This document shows, one piece after another, positions 26,925-35,899 of a stretch of DNA of 64,000 bases. Where the stretch lies: assembly GCF_018835585.1 (NCBI RefSeq), contig NZ_JAHGVE010000011.1, positions 1 through 64,000 on the forward strand, given 5' to 3'. This DNA is from Pelorhabdus rhamnosifermentans. GTDB lineage: Bacteria > Bacillota > Negativicutes > UMGS1260. The notes under the pieces are model-generated. The model did no database searches, was not told the DNA's origin, and saw only the letters and a program-made list of their open reading frames with translations. Every line of letters starts with the position of its first letter. Within the stretch, counting starts at the first letter, position 1. The translations under genes and the position numbers were made by a program.

Positions 26925-27332
26925 TTGATGTCTAATAGAAGAATTCGTATACTTGTGGCTAAACCCGGTCTTGATGGACATGATCGTGGGGCCAAAGTGC
27001 TAGCAAGAGCTTTTCGTGATGCTGGTTTTGAAGTAATTTATACAGGGTGCCACCAAAGTCCTGAACAAGTTGTTTCAGTTGCAATTCAGGAAGACGTAGA
27101 TGTGGTTGGATTAAGCTGTCTATCAGGAGCACATAAGTTTTTGTTCCCTGAAGTAGCTAAACAGTTAAAAGAAAAAGGCGCCGAAGATATTATTGTCATT
27201 GGCGGCGGCATTATTCCTGAACAGGATATGCCTGCCTTGTATGAAGCTGGGCTCAAAGAAATCTTTACACCGGGAACGACACTGGATTCAATCGTTGAAT
27301 GGATCAATACAAATGTGACCGCAAGGGCGTGA
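26925..27332 (+). CDS. B12-binding small subunit of the acyl-CoA mutase
   Basis: A 135-residue cobalamin-binding domain protein. The base-off/His-on motif DGHDRG (Asp16, His18, Gly21) with Lys12 matches the mutase C-terminal domain, and [21 protein letters not shown] and FTPGTTLDS complete the B12 pocket. It follows the large subunit by 55 bases with GGGAGGT as ribosome site. Separate small subunits are known for isobutyryl-CoA mutase (IcmB), 2-hydroxyisobutyryl-CoA mutase and archaeal methylmalonyl-CoA mutase. Confidence 0.93.
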   Translation: MMSNRRIRILVAKPGLDGHDRGAKVLARAFRDAGFEVIYTGCHQSPEQVVSVAIQEDVDVVGLSCLSGAHKFLFPEVAKQLKEKGAEDIIVIGGGIIPEQDMPALYEAGLKEIFTPGTTLDSIVEWINTNVTARA

Positions 27333-27333
27333 C

Positions 27334-28311
27334 ATGATGGAAGATTTAAGCAAGAGGGTTTTGGCCGGAGACATTCGTGCCGCCTCTCGACTTATTAGAA
27401 ATTTAGAAGATCAAATACCGAATACGCATCTTGCCATGCGAGAAATTTTTACTGCATCCAGTAATTCCCATGTTATTGGGATTACTGGTGCCCCCGGTGC
27501 GGGGAAGAGTACTTTGACAGATGAACTCATTGCGACTTATCGGCAAGATAAAAAAACGATTGGCGTACTTGCTGTGGATCCTACAAGCCCGTTTTCAGGC
27601 GGGGCCATATTGGGTGATCGTATTCGTATGCTACGGCATTCGGAAGATGAGGCTGTATTTGTAAGAAGCTTGGCAACGAAAGGATCTTTGGGTGGACTTT
27701 CCAAGGCTGTTGGCGAAGGAATTCATGTTATGGAAGCCTTGGAGAAGGAAAAAATCATCGTTGAGACCTGTGGTGTGGGGCAGCAAGAAGTTGATATTAT
27801 TAACCATGCCCATACAGTAGTTGTTGTGCTTGTACCGGGGATGGGGGATGAAATTCAAGCCATTAAAGCGGGATTGATGGAAATCGCCGATATTTTTGTC
27901 ATTAATAAGGCTGATCGGGACGGCGCAGCAAAACTCTATCAAGAACTACTCAATATTGTTGCTATGTCTAAAAAGAACGGGTCGAATGCCAAAAATGGCT
28001 GGACCATTCCAATTTTAAAGGTTGGCAGTGTCCTTGAGCCCAAGGAATTTGCCAAGAGTGTGGAGCTTTTACGTGACAAGATTGAGGAACATTACAAGTT
28101 CTTAATTGAAAGTAATCTGTTAGCAGAACGTAAGCGTCGTAAAGCTGCTGCTGAACTGAATGAAGCCTTGTGGGCGACTATTTTCGAGCCTGTGCTGAAT
28201 GAATTGCAGGATCAAGGCGAAACGGAAAAGATGGTTGATCAATTAGTTGCCAGGGAGATTGATCCTTATACACTTGCTGAAGAAGTAGCGCAGCGCTATA
28301 TGAAGAAGTAA
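27334..28311 (+). CDS. meaB: MeaB-type G-protein chaperone of the B12 mutase
   Basis: A 325-residue P-loop GTPase of the MeaB/ArgK family. Walker A GAPGAGKST (~52-60), switch region DPTSPFSGGAILGDRIRM, VETCGVGQQEVDI, and base-specificity motif NKAD. It protects and reloads B12-dependent mutases with adenosylcobalamin. Only one base separates it from the B12 subunit gene, so the two are translationally linked. Its presence supports an active mutase complex. Confidence 0.93.
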   Translation: MMEDLSKRVLAGDIRAASRLIRNLEDQIPNTHLAMREIFTASSNSHVIGITGAPGAGKSTLTDELIATYRQDKKTIGVLAVDPTSPFSGGAILGDRIRMLRHSEDEAVFVRSLATKGSLGGLSKAVGEGIHVMEALEKEKIIVETCGVGQQEVDIINHAHTVVVVLVPGMGDEIQAIKAGLMEIADIFVINKADRDGAAKLYQELLNIVAMSKKNGSNAKNGWTIPILKVGSVLEPKEFAKSVELLRDKIEEHYKFLIESNLLAERKRRKAAAELNEALWATIFEPVLNELQDQGETEKMVDQLVAREIDPYTLAEEVAQRYMKK

Positions 28312-28335
28312 CGAGGAACTGGAGAGAAAGCAGCT

Positions 28336-29523
28336 ATGGATTTGACCCCAAAAGCGGAAATTGATGCAAGGACAGCTCATTTGCAGCAGAAGTTAAGTCA
28401 GCAGGGACTTGACGGAGCTCTTATTCTATTAAACAGCGATATGTTTTATTTTGCCGGGACAGTACAAAACGCTTTCCTTTATGTACCAGCTCAGGGCGAA
28501 TCCGTACTGATGATAAAAAGAAGTTTGCAACGCGGTAAGAATGAATCGCCGCTTATGAATATTGTCGCTATTCGGAGTCCTAAAGAAATTCCAACCCTTC
28601 TCGCATCTTTTGGTTACAAAAGCTTGGATAATGTTGGAATGGAATTAGATGTATTGCCTTTTAATCTATATCAAATGTATAAAAATATTTTTTCGAATGC
28701 TGAGTTGAGCGATATTTCTCCGGCAATTAAAGAAATTCGTGTCATCAAATCATCTTATGAAATTGGGTTCTTGCGTAAGGCATTAAAAGTTTCTGACGAG
28801 GCTTTTAAGACTGTACCTGATTTTTTGCGAGAAGGCATGCCTGAAATTGAACTTGCGGCATTATTTGAAGCGGAATTACGTAAACGTGGTTTCGCTGGTT
28901 GTTGTAAGCTGCGTGCTTTCAATCAGGAGTTTTTCTATGGCGATGTTTGTAGCGGTGAAAGTGGCTTTTTCCCGAGCTTTTTTGATGGACCCATTGGTGG
29001 ACCAGGTGTTTGCGTATCCCATCCCAATGGGGCTGGCTGGAAAAAAGTAAGGCGCAATGAGCCGGTGCTTATTGATTATACGTCAATTATTCAAGGCTAT
29101 ACAGGCGATCAGACTCGGATGTTCTGTATTGGAGAATTGTCACCCAAACTAGAGCAGGCTTTTCAAGCGGCTCTACAGATTGAAACAGAAGTACTTAAAA
29201 TCATGAAACCAGGTACTCCAGCTGAAGAACCTTATCTCCTGGCGTTGAAATTGGCCGAAAAATTCGGTTATCAAGATTACTTCATGGGTTATAAAAAAGA
29301 TCGCGTGAAATTCCTGGGCCATGGTATTGGTCTGGAATTAGATGAGTGGCCGATATTCGCTAAGGGATTTAAGAATCCATTATTGCCTGGCATGACATTT
29401 GCTCTTGAACCTAAATTTATCTTTCCTGACGGCGCGATTGGAATTGAAAATAGCTTTGTTATGACGGAAACAGGGCCTGAATCATTAAGTATTACTCCTG
29501 AGGCTATTACTTATGTGAAGTAG
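28336..29523 (+). CDS. M24-family Xaa-Pro peptidase homologue
   Basis: A 395-residue protein with the creatinase N-terminal domain (1-~135) and the pita-bread metallopeptidase domain. The five metal ligands are present: Asp in VLIDYTSI, Asp in GDQTRMF, His in LGHGIGLELDEWP, Glu in FALEPKF and Glu in GIENSFV. It should therefore be catalytically competent as an aminopeptidase or related hydrolase. It lies 24 bases after meaB and 35 before the CoA-transferase, so it appears to be part of the mutase operon, an unexpected place for a peptidase. Its substrate there is unknown. Confidence 0.86.
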   Translation: MDLTPKAEIDARTAHLQQKLSQQGLDGALILLNSDMFYFAGTVQNAFLYVPAQGESVLMIKRSLQRGKNESPLMNIVAIRSPKEIPTLLASFGYKSLDNVGMELDVLPFNLYQMYKNIFSNAELSDISPAIKEIRVIKSSYEIGFLRKALKVSDEAFKTVPDFLREGMPEIELAALFEAELRKRGFAGCCKLRAFNQEFFYGDVCSGESGFFPSFFDGPIGGPGVCVSHPNGAGWKKVRRNEPVLIDYTSIIQGYTGDQTRMFCIGELSPKLEQAFQAALQIETEVLKIMKPGTPAEEPYLLALKLAEKFGYQDYFMGYKKDRVKFLGHGIGLELDEWPIFAKGFKNPLLPGMTFALEPKFIFPDGAIGIENSFVMTETGPESLSITPEAITYVK

Positions 29524-29558
29524 AAACACAATAAAGTGAATATAAAGGAGAACTTACA

Positions 29559-30536
29559 TTGAGTAAACCGAAAAAAATTACACTAAAAGAAGCCGGTGCA
29601 CTAGTTCATGATGGTGATCAGATAACTTTTAGCGGTTTTACCATCTGGAGACGTCCGGTAGCACTTTGTTATGAGCTTATTAGACAAGGAAAAAAGGATT
29701 TGCATTTGTTTGAGGTCCAAGGCGGCTATCACAGCGATTTACTTGTCGGTGCAGGCTGCGTAAAAATCTGGGAAGGTGCCTGGATGGGGCAAGAAATGCT
29801 GGGGAAAATCGGGGAGAACTTAGCCCGTAAGCAGATTGCCGGTGAAGTTCTTGTTGATGACTATAGCCATGGTCATACTGCTGGGCGATTGATGGCAGGG
29901 GCCTTGGGACTGCCGTTCTTTCCCTGTGCACTCGCGATGGGGACAGATATTTTTAATCCGGAATATGATCAATTAGCTCATGCAGGTTTAAGAGACGGCA
30001 AGCATCGCAATATTCCAGCGCAAAAATATGTCATGGCGAAAGACCCTTTCTTTGGCCGGAGTGATTGTGTGCTGCTACCAGCTGTCAATCCTGATGTGGC
30101 GTTGGTTTATGCACCAATTGTGGGTGATGAAGGGACGGTCCGCGTTCTTTCGCAAAGTTATAATGATGCAGAAGTCATTAAAGCTTCAAAAAAAGTCGTC
30201 GTTATTTGTGAAGAAATTGTTCCAGACAGTTATTTACGTTCCGATCCTACAGCAAATTTAGCATCTGGTTACGAAATTGACTACATCGTGGAATGTCCTT
30301 GGGCTGCTCATCCGACAGGTTCGCAGTTTTATTATGATTCTGATGCAACGTTCCTTAAGGATTATAATCGTAACGTACGGAGTCAGGAAGCTTTTGATAA
30401 ATTTGCTAAAGAGTGGATTTTTGGCGTTGATTCTCACGAGGAATACTTGGAAAAACTCGGTGTACGTCATTTAGAAGAATTACGTGCCAGCCAAATCATG
30501 GGCTATTCAACGCGTATGAAAAGGGGGAAGAGATAA
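29559..30536 (+). CDS. CoA-transferase subunit A, glutaconate CoA-transferase type
   Basis: A 325-residue alpha subunit of a family I CoA-transferase, closest in length and style to GctA of Acidaminococcus. Visible segments: VHDGDQITFSGFTIWRRP at the N-terminus, YSHGHTAGRLMAGALGLPF and FFGRSDCVLLPAVNPDVA. It starts with TTG at 29559 behind AAGGAGAA. Its stop overlaps the ATG of subunit B by one base. With the mutase upstream, the pair may activate a carboxylic acid such as isobutyrate using a donor acyl-CoA. The substrate is inferred. Confidence 0.85.
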   Translation: MSKPKKITLKEAGALVHDGDQITFSGFTIWRRPVALCYELIRQGKKDLHLFEVQGGYHSDLLVGAGCVKIWEGAWMGQEMLGKIGENLARKQIAGEVLVDDYSHGHTAGRLMAGALGLPFFPCALAMGTDIFNPEYDQLAHAGLRDGKHRNIPAQKYVMAKDPFFGRSDCVLLPAVNPDVALVYAPIVGDEGTVRVLSQSYNDAEVIKASKKVVVICEEIVPDSYLRSDPTANLASGYEIDYIVECPWAAHPTGSQFYYDSDATFLKDYNRNVRSQEAFDKFAKEWIFGVDSHEEYLEKLGVRHLEELRASQIMGYSTRMKRGKR

Positions 30537-31348
30537 TGGCTGACTCTAGCGAATACTGCAAACCTGGCGAATTTAAACCTATCGATTTATTAGCTGCTGC
30601 AGCTGCCAGGGAAGTATGTGACGGTGACGTTGTTTTTGCTGGTACCGGGCTTCCCATGCTGGCCATTACATTAGCGCAAAAGGAACAGGCTCCGAATGCT
30701 GTCTGTATTTATGAAGCAGGCAGTATTGATGGAAGGCCCTTAGATATTCCAACTTCTGTCGGTGATGCTCGTTGTGCTTATCAGGCTTCGAAGGCTTCAG
30801 GATTATTTGAAGCTTTTTATGGACAGCTCCATGCTGGGTATGTTGATCTTGGTTTTCTAGGCGGAGCTGAAATTGATAAGTATGGTAATGTGAATTGCAC
30901 GGTTATCGGTGATTACAATCATCCGAAAAAGAGATTTACAGGAAGTGGTGGTAACTCCGATATTTGTTCCTATGCCAAACGAACGGTATTTATTATGGTG
31001 CAGGAAAAGCGCCGTTTTAAAGAACACGTGGATTATGTAACTTCACCAGGCTGGCGCGTCAAAAAATGGCCATCAGGTGAATGGGCCTCGAAACAGGAAG
31101 TTTATGGCTCCTATTTTAAAGGTGGCGTTTCTACTGTTATTACGGATATGGCAGTGTTTCGTTTTGATGAAACAGGAGAAATGTATCTAGATACAGTGCA
31201 TCCTGGCTTTACTGTTCAGGATGTCGTAGATAATGTGGGCTTTAAACTCAATGTTTCGCGTGTATCAGGAGAAACATTACCACCTACGAAGAAACAGGTT
31301 GACTTACTTTATAACAAAATTGATCCTGAAGGCATCTTTTTGCCTTAA
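30536..31348 (+). CDS. CoA-transferase subunit B, glutaconate CoA-transferase type
   Basis: A 270-residue beta subunit carrying the active-site Glu in IYEAGSIDGRP (Glu60), which forms the glutamyl-CoA thioester in this family. Further landmarks: YVDLGFLGGAEIDKYGNVN and GSGGNSDICSYAKRT. The start codon overlaps the stop of subunit A, so the two are translationally coupled. A bidirectional terminator follows. Confidence 0.87.
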   Translation: MADSSEYCKPGEFKPIDLLAAAAAREVCDGDVVFAGTGLPMLAITLAQKEQAPNAVCIYEAGSIDGRPLDIPTSVGDARCAYQASKASGLFEAFYGQLHAGYVDLGFLGGAEIDKYGNVNCTVIGDYNHPKKRFTGSGGNSDICSYAKRTVFIMVQEKRRFKEHVDYVTSPGWRVKKWPSGEWASKQEVYGSYFKGGVSTVITDMAVFRFDETGEMYLDTVHPGFTVQDVVDNVGFKLNVSRVSGETLPPTKKQVDLLYNKIDPEGIFLP

Positions 31349-31359
31349 CCGATTTCATA

Positions 31360-31398
31360 CCAAAAAAGACTGCACCTTTGGGTGTCAGTCTTTTTTGG
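31360..31398. terminator. Bidirectional terminator between convergent operons
   Basis: CCAAAAAAGACTG pairs with CAGTCTTTTTTGG around a CACC/GGTG inner stem. A and T runs on both sides let it serve the CoA-transferase transcript (plus) and the transporter transcript (minus). Confidence 0.92.
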
Positions 31399-31415
31399 TT
31401 TCTTATGATGCGCTA

Positions 31416-32816
31416 TTACGCTAAAACGGTCGTGATCACTATGCCAGCTGCTAGACCGAGCAACGTTGGCCACAAGTTTCGTCTGGCTAGATCGGATGGG
31501 TCAACGCCTGCCATGGCTGCTGTGACTGACAGAAAGCCCCATGGGACAAGTGTAGCACCTGTCCAAATAGCTGCCATTTGGGCTTGAGAGGCAAGTATTG
31601 CAACATTGGCACCAATCGGTTTGCCTAAAGCCATAGCGATGCTTGCCCCTAAAGGAATGGCCGCATAGCCGGATCCGTCAAAGGCGGCCAGCATTCCGGC
31701 AATGGTAACCATAATGGATACCATGAAAGTGTTAATGGGGATGTAGGCGGCAATAAAATATCCCCAGTCAAACATGAGCCCTTGAGCATTTTTGTCTTTG
31801 AGAATATCTTTTAACGAATCGCCGCCAAGCCAGAAAAAACCGGCGATAATGACAACGGGTCCGAATACCTTTACAGCAAACATCCAGCCAGTGCGGGCAT
31901 GTCCCATTACCTTGGCAAAAGCGTCGCCTTTGTATTGGAAAATAGCGCTAATCATGGTAATCATGAGCACGGTGCCGCCGATTAGCGCTGTTGCATCGCC
32001 GCCTTTGAGGTTGAACTGAAACATAAAATAGACGTCAAGTAATAAAGCCAGTGGAATAAACCAAGCCATGATCTTGCCAATTGGACTTACCTTGAAGGTA
32101 GCCGTAGCGGCCACAGCTCGCTTGGCCATTTCTTCATTGCTTATCGTTGTTTCAGCCCGTGTTTTGTCTTTGCTGTTAATAGTCCGTTTGGCGATAATAA
32201 AAGCTGTAATAGCGGCAATTACCGATACAGTTGCCCAGACAGGCATATTGGCAGTCATAATATCAGCAACAGGTATTCCCGTCATTTTGGCGGTTACAGA
32301 AGGTGTTCCTTGTATAATAAAATCACTCGATAAGGCAATGCCTTTGCCAAATATGGATAAGGACATAGCGGCTATGATAGGCGGCAATCCGCCAACAATG
32401 GCTAGTGGAAGCACAAGAGCTCCCAATAGAGCCACAGCTGGCGTTGGCCAAATAAACCAGGACAATACAAGCATGGCTAAGCCAATTACCCAGTAGGATA
32501 TACTGGGTTTGCTTAACAGACTGCGGATGGGAGTAACCATTAGGCGGTCTGAGCCCATATCTTCCATTGTTTTCGTCATCATGACTACCAAGGCAATAAC
32601 AATAATAATATTCAGTAAATCTGTAGTGGCAGCAAGGATGGCGTTGAAGGTTACCATGAGTCCGCCCATAATATTGCCTTTGAGTACAGAACCAACTACG
32701 AGAAGTCCCAGCGAAGTAGGCAGTAAGGCATCTCGCCGTGTTGCGAGGCAGCCGAGGGTAACAATCACGAAAAACATAAATAGTCCGTCAGCGACAGATA
32801 GTGTGACAGTGTGCAT
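31416..32816 (-). CDS. Carboxylate/gluconate-type membrane transporter (ion transporter superfamily)
   Basis: A 466-residue integral membrane protein with about 12 hydrophobic segments and a cytoplasmic loop (~215-240, KRTINSKDKTRAETTISN). Repeated small-residue motifs (TPAVALLGALVLPLAIVGG and the related AAIPLGASIAMALGKPIG) suggest two inverted halves as in GntP/CitM-like transporters. It is cotranscribed with the FAD oxidoreductase 12 bases upstream. Substrate cannot be read; a small organic acid is a reasonable guess. Confidence 0.72.
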   Translation of the reverse strand: MHTVTLSVADGLFMFFVIVTLGCLATRRDALLPTSLGLLVVGSVLKGNIMGGLMVTFNAILAATTDLLNIIIVIALVVMMTKTMEDMGSDRLMVTPIRSLLSKPSISYWVIGLAMLVLSWFIWPTPAVALLGALVLPLAIVGGLPPIIAAMSLSIFGKGIALSSDFIIQGTPSVTAKMTGIPVADIMTANMPVWATVSVIAAITAFIIAKRTINSKDKTRAETTISNEEMAKRAVAATATFKVSPIGKIMAWFIPLALLLDVYFMFQFNLKGGDATALIGGTVLMITMISAIFQYKGDAFAKVMGHARTGWMFAVKVFGPVVIIAGFFWLGGDSLKDILKDKNAQGLMFDWGYFIAAYIPINTFMVSIMVTIAGMLAAFDGSGYAAIPLGASIAMALGKPIGANVAILASQAQMAAIWTGATLVPWGFLSVTAAMAGVDPSDLARRNLWPTLLGLAAGIVITTVLA

Positions 32817-32828
32817 GCAGTTTCTCCC

Positions 32829-34163
32829 CTACCTTTTTTTCGTGGCAGCTGCGTCTAAATGGGGCTGTGCAAGGGGGATGGCAAAAAAGTCTGTCATATT
32901 GGCTTGCTGGACACGAGTGTTAATTTGCTGAATATCTGTTGTGTAAAGATTTTTTTCCTTCATGCTTTCGAAATATACAGAACCGGAAAAAGTATATTTT
33001 TTTGTTAGACCCTCTTTGGTCTGCATCTTCTCTCTTACATGAGCGATGGCGTCACCACAAGCTAGGCTTTGCGGGATTTCAATGGGAGACAGACCGACAG
33101 CGCAGCGTGCTGCATTATGACCTGCTAGCGTTCCTGTTACAATTGCTTCGGTATGGCCAACTAATAGACCGGCCTTTTCACCGCCGCAGAACACATTCTG
33201 CAGTCCTTCTACCTTCAGGGAATTGTCTCTTGGCAGCATACCAAAATAACGCATGGAATTACCAATACCACCTGAATAGGGATCTTCAAAACGGGCATTC
33301 GTGCAGCCTGGAATTTGGCGCAGCAGGTCTAGTGGATAATAAGCTGACATGAGTTTAGCATGCCCCGTATCTAACAGGACAATGTTTTCAGCAAATTCTT
33401 TCAGGGCATATTGCTGACACGCTTTTTGGCCAAGAGAGGCCATACTTTTTTGCAGGTGTGAAGGCACTGGAATAACACAGACACCTGTGCGATCAAGTTT
33501 TTCTCTTACGTCAGGAGCCAGGGAGTCTTTGTGAAGTTTGCAGGAACCACTCATAGCACCAAAAGTACCATCCGCTTTTTGACCGATGATTTCTTTTACA
33601 CCAGCCTTGGCAGCAATGCTAAAGCGTGGTCCGAAAGTAGGGCAGCGATAAATACACATGGCGCAGCCGTTGCCATATTTCATGCAGTTTACTTGGGGTC
33701 CCGCTGTACCAGCCGTGTCGACAAAGGCATCACCAGTCGCTTCAATGACTTCATTACTATGATATACGTCGGCAATGACTTTCATGATTTTTCCATTTTG
33801 CCCAACGATATCTTTGATACGGGATTTTAAATGAATATTGACTCCCGCATCAAGCAGTGTCTTGCGAACGGCTGGTTCAATGCGAGATACATCATATAAA
33901 TTAGCATGTTTGTGTCCTGGAAATTCAATGTTTTTGTGTCGAGAATTGTTGTCACAGACTTTGAATAAATCGCCGCCACCCATGGCAATCATTTCTTCAG
34001 TTGCAGTAAAACGCCCATTGTTCCGCATGATACCCCCAACGAGACCTGTGCCAAGCAGCATATCTGTTCGTTCAAATAATTCTACGTCAGAGCCTGCTTT
34101 TCGTGCAGCTAGTGCTGCAGCACAACCTGCCCAGCCGCCGCCAACAATTACAACTTTCTTCAT
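32829..34163 (-). CDS. FAD-dependent oxidoreductase
   Basis: A 444-residue flavoprotein. The N-terminal dinucleotide motif is VVIVGGGWAGCAAALAARKAG; a second FAD-contact segment is EATGDAFVDTAG; the C-terminal FAD segment reads GGEKAGLLVGHTEAIVTG, resembling the MnmG/TrmFO fold. A Cys group CAMCIYRC (~residues 171-178) could bind an iron-sulfur centre or be redox-active. AAGGAGGAAT precedes the ATG on the minus strand. It is the first gene of a two-gene operon with the transporter, suggesting it oxidises or reduces an imported compound. Family assignment is good, substrate unknown. Confidence 0.82.
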   Translation of the reverse strand: MKKVVIVGGGWAGCAAALAARKAGSDVELFERTDMLLGTGLVGGIMRNNGRFTATEEMIAMGGGDLFKVCDNNSRHKNIEFPGHKHANLYDVSRIEPAVRKTLLDAGVNIHLKSRIKDIVGQNGKIMKVIADVYHSNEVIEATGDAFVDTAGTAGPQVNCMKYGNGCAMCIYRCPTFGPRFSIAAKAGVKEIIGQKADGTFGAMSGSCKLHKDSLAPDVREKLDRTGVCVIPVPSHLQKSMASLGQKACQQYALKEFAENIVLLDTGHAKLMSAYYPLDLLRQIPGCTNARFEDPYSGGIGNSMRYFGMLPRDNSLKVEGLQNVFCGGEKAGLLVGHTEAIVTGTLAGHNAARCAVGLSPIEIPQSLACGDAIAHVREKMQTKEGLTKKYTFSGSVYFESMKEKNLYTTDIQQINTRVQQANMTDFFAIPLAQPHLDAAATKKR

Positions 34164-34683
34164 TTCTATTCCTCCTTAAAAAATAAGAGTAGATAAGAAG
34201 GAAGCCTTCATACCTACTCGACGTTGAGTGAATTTGAATTATGAGTCGATAGAAGATCCGTAAAAATAGCTAGAATCTTATTACGGGTATCATAGTTATT
34301 TATTGTGGAACATCGACTATCAGTAAATTCTAGCATGTACTATTCTAGCTGTATTTATAAAGTCCTGCTTGAGTTTCTCATTTGATTCATGAAAATAATG
34401 AAAATTGAACAATTTTTGCAGGAAAATAGTTATTTTTATCGAATAGTAAAAAATTAGAAAACAAAATAATTTCCTGTATATGTATAAAATAGGTCACAAT
34501 GGCGTGCCGAATTAGAATCATTATCTAATTTTGGCACGCCTATTTATCATAGGTGGTTGTGGTAAATTTTATACTGTACATAGCTACTCATCTTTGATGA
34601 GTTAACTTGAAATATTCAACTTACCGAGATTCCAATAAGCGGAGCAATAATGGAATAGACAAAAAAATTGAGGAGGTATTGTG
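34164..34683. other. Gene-free divergent region with two hairpins
   Basis: No credible gene. It separates the minus-strand FAD oxidoreductase from the plus-strand aminotransferase. It contains a long near-perfect inverted repeat (34501-34540), a smaller 7-bp hairpin ACTCATC-TTT-GATGAGT (34586-34602), and scattered short repeats such as AGCTAGAAT (34268-34276) and its complement (34342-34350). I found no known riboswitch or T-box signature. Confidence 0.5.
34501..34540. repeat. Strong orphan inverted repeat
   Basis: GGCGTGCC-GAATTAGA pairs with TCTAATTTT-GGCACGCC, about 15 pairs around a 7-base loop. It is not followed by a clear T run on either strand and no gene ends nearby, so it is not an ordinary terminator. 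It could be an RNA structure in a leader or a regulator site. Confidence 0.6.
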
Positions 34684-35874
34684 ATGGACTATTTACCAAT
34701 TATTTCAAATAGGTTGACAGATATTTCTTTTGCGGGAATTCGAAAGGTATTTCAGCGGGCCAATGAAATAGAAGCGCAAGGGAAAAAAGTGATTCATTTT
34801 GAAATAGGGCGCCCAGATTTTGATACGCCGTCTCATATTAAAGAAGCGGCGAAAGTAGCTCTTGATAAAGGATATGTCCATTATGCGCCTAATAATGGAC
34901 TGCCTGCTTTACGTGAAGCACTGGCCATGCGGCTCAGAATAGATAAAGAATTGAATTATGACTTAGAAAAAGAAATCATGGTGACAGCGGGAGGACAAGA
35001 AGCCCTATATTTAACTTTTTTAAGCTTATTAAATGATGGAGACCAAGTGATTATTCCTGATCCTTCTTTTGGTCCATTTGCCCTCGCTATTCAATTGGCT
35101 GGTGGTATTCCTGTGAAAATTCCACTTGAGCCAGATGAAAATTTTTCCTATGATTTAACAGCGGCTAAACGTGCATTAACACGGCGAACCAAAGCCATCC
35201 TCGTCAATTCACCACATAATCCTACAGGAGGTTGTTTAACGAAAGAACAATTAAAAGAAGTGGCTGATTTTGCTGTAGAAAATGATTTAATCCTGATCTC
35301 TGATGAGGCGTATGACAAAATGATTTATGAAGGAAACTTTGTATCGCCAGCTAGTTTTCCAGGTATGCAAGAGCGGACTGTTATTTGTGGTACTTTGTCA
35401 AAAACTTATGCAATGACAGGTTGGCGTATCGGCTATATTGCAGCTTCGGAAACAATCATTGGCGCAGCTATTCGTCTTCAGCAGAATGTTATGCTGTCCT
35501 TGTGCACCTTTGCCCAGTATGGGGCCATTGCGGCGCTTACAGGGTCTCAAGAGTGTGTAGAGTCTATGGTGCGGGAATTTGCCCGGCGCCGATTGCTTGT
35601 CCTTGGCAGGCTGAAGCAAATTCCAGGTCTTGAACTCAACGGAATACCGCAAGGTGCTTTTTATGCTTTCCCTCGCGTTACATTGCCTAATATTACATCG
35701 GCGCAAGTTGCCAATTATTTATTGAATCATGAAGGTGTCGCTGTAGTCGATGGATTGGCTTTTGGTCAGGGAGGCAACGGCCACTTCAGGCTATCTTATG
35801 CTGTATCTTATGATGACTGTCGTATCGGATTGGAGCGCATTGATGAGGCTATGAAAGTACTTAGAAAGTTATAA
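34684..35874 (+). CDS. PLP-dependent aminotransferase, class I
   Basis: A 396-residue fold-type I aminotransferase. Landmarks: YAPNNGLPALREALA, NSPHNPTGG, SDEAYDKM, the PLP Lys in GTLSKTYAMTGWRIGY (Lys ~240) and the carboxylate-binding Arg in HFRLSYA. ATG 34684 fits AGGAGGT better than the GTG one codon earlier. It heads an operon with two D-2-hydroxyacid dehydrogenases, so its 2-oxoacid product may be reduced to a D-2-hydroxyacid. Amino acid specificity (aspartate, aromatic, branched) cannot be decided by eye. Confidence 0.88.
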   Translation: MDYLPIISNRLTDISFAGIRKVFQRANEIEAQGKKVIHFEIGRPDFDTPSHIKEAAKVALDKGYVHYAPNNGLPALREALAMRLRIDKELNYDLEKEIMVTAGGQEALYLTFLSLLNDGDQVIIPDPSFGPFALAIQLAGGIPVKIPLEPDENFSYDLTAAKRALTRRTKAILVNSPHNPTGGCLTKEQLKEVADFAVENDLILISDEAYDKMIYEGNFVSPASFPGMQERTVICGTLSKTYAMTGWRIGYIAASETIIGAAIRLQQNVMLSLCTFAQYGAIAALTGSQECVESMVREFARRRLLVLGRLKQIPGLELNGIPQGAFYAFPRVTLPNITSAQVANYLLNHEGVAVVDGLAFGQGGNGHFRLSYAVSYDDCRIGLERIDEAMKVLRKL

Positions 35875-35899
35875 ATTAAAGAGAAAGAAGGCTGTTTTT

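Noticed and set aside
32068-32931. Long plus-strand frames opposite the transporter and FAD genes
   Set aside because: They are antisense shadows of well-supported minus-strand genes with family motifs.
34164-34683. T-box or other known riboswitch before the aminotransferase
   Set aside because: No T-box GGGTGG-type sequence, S-box or lysine motif could be found; only hairpins are seen.
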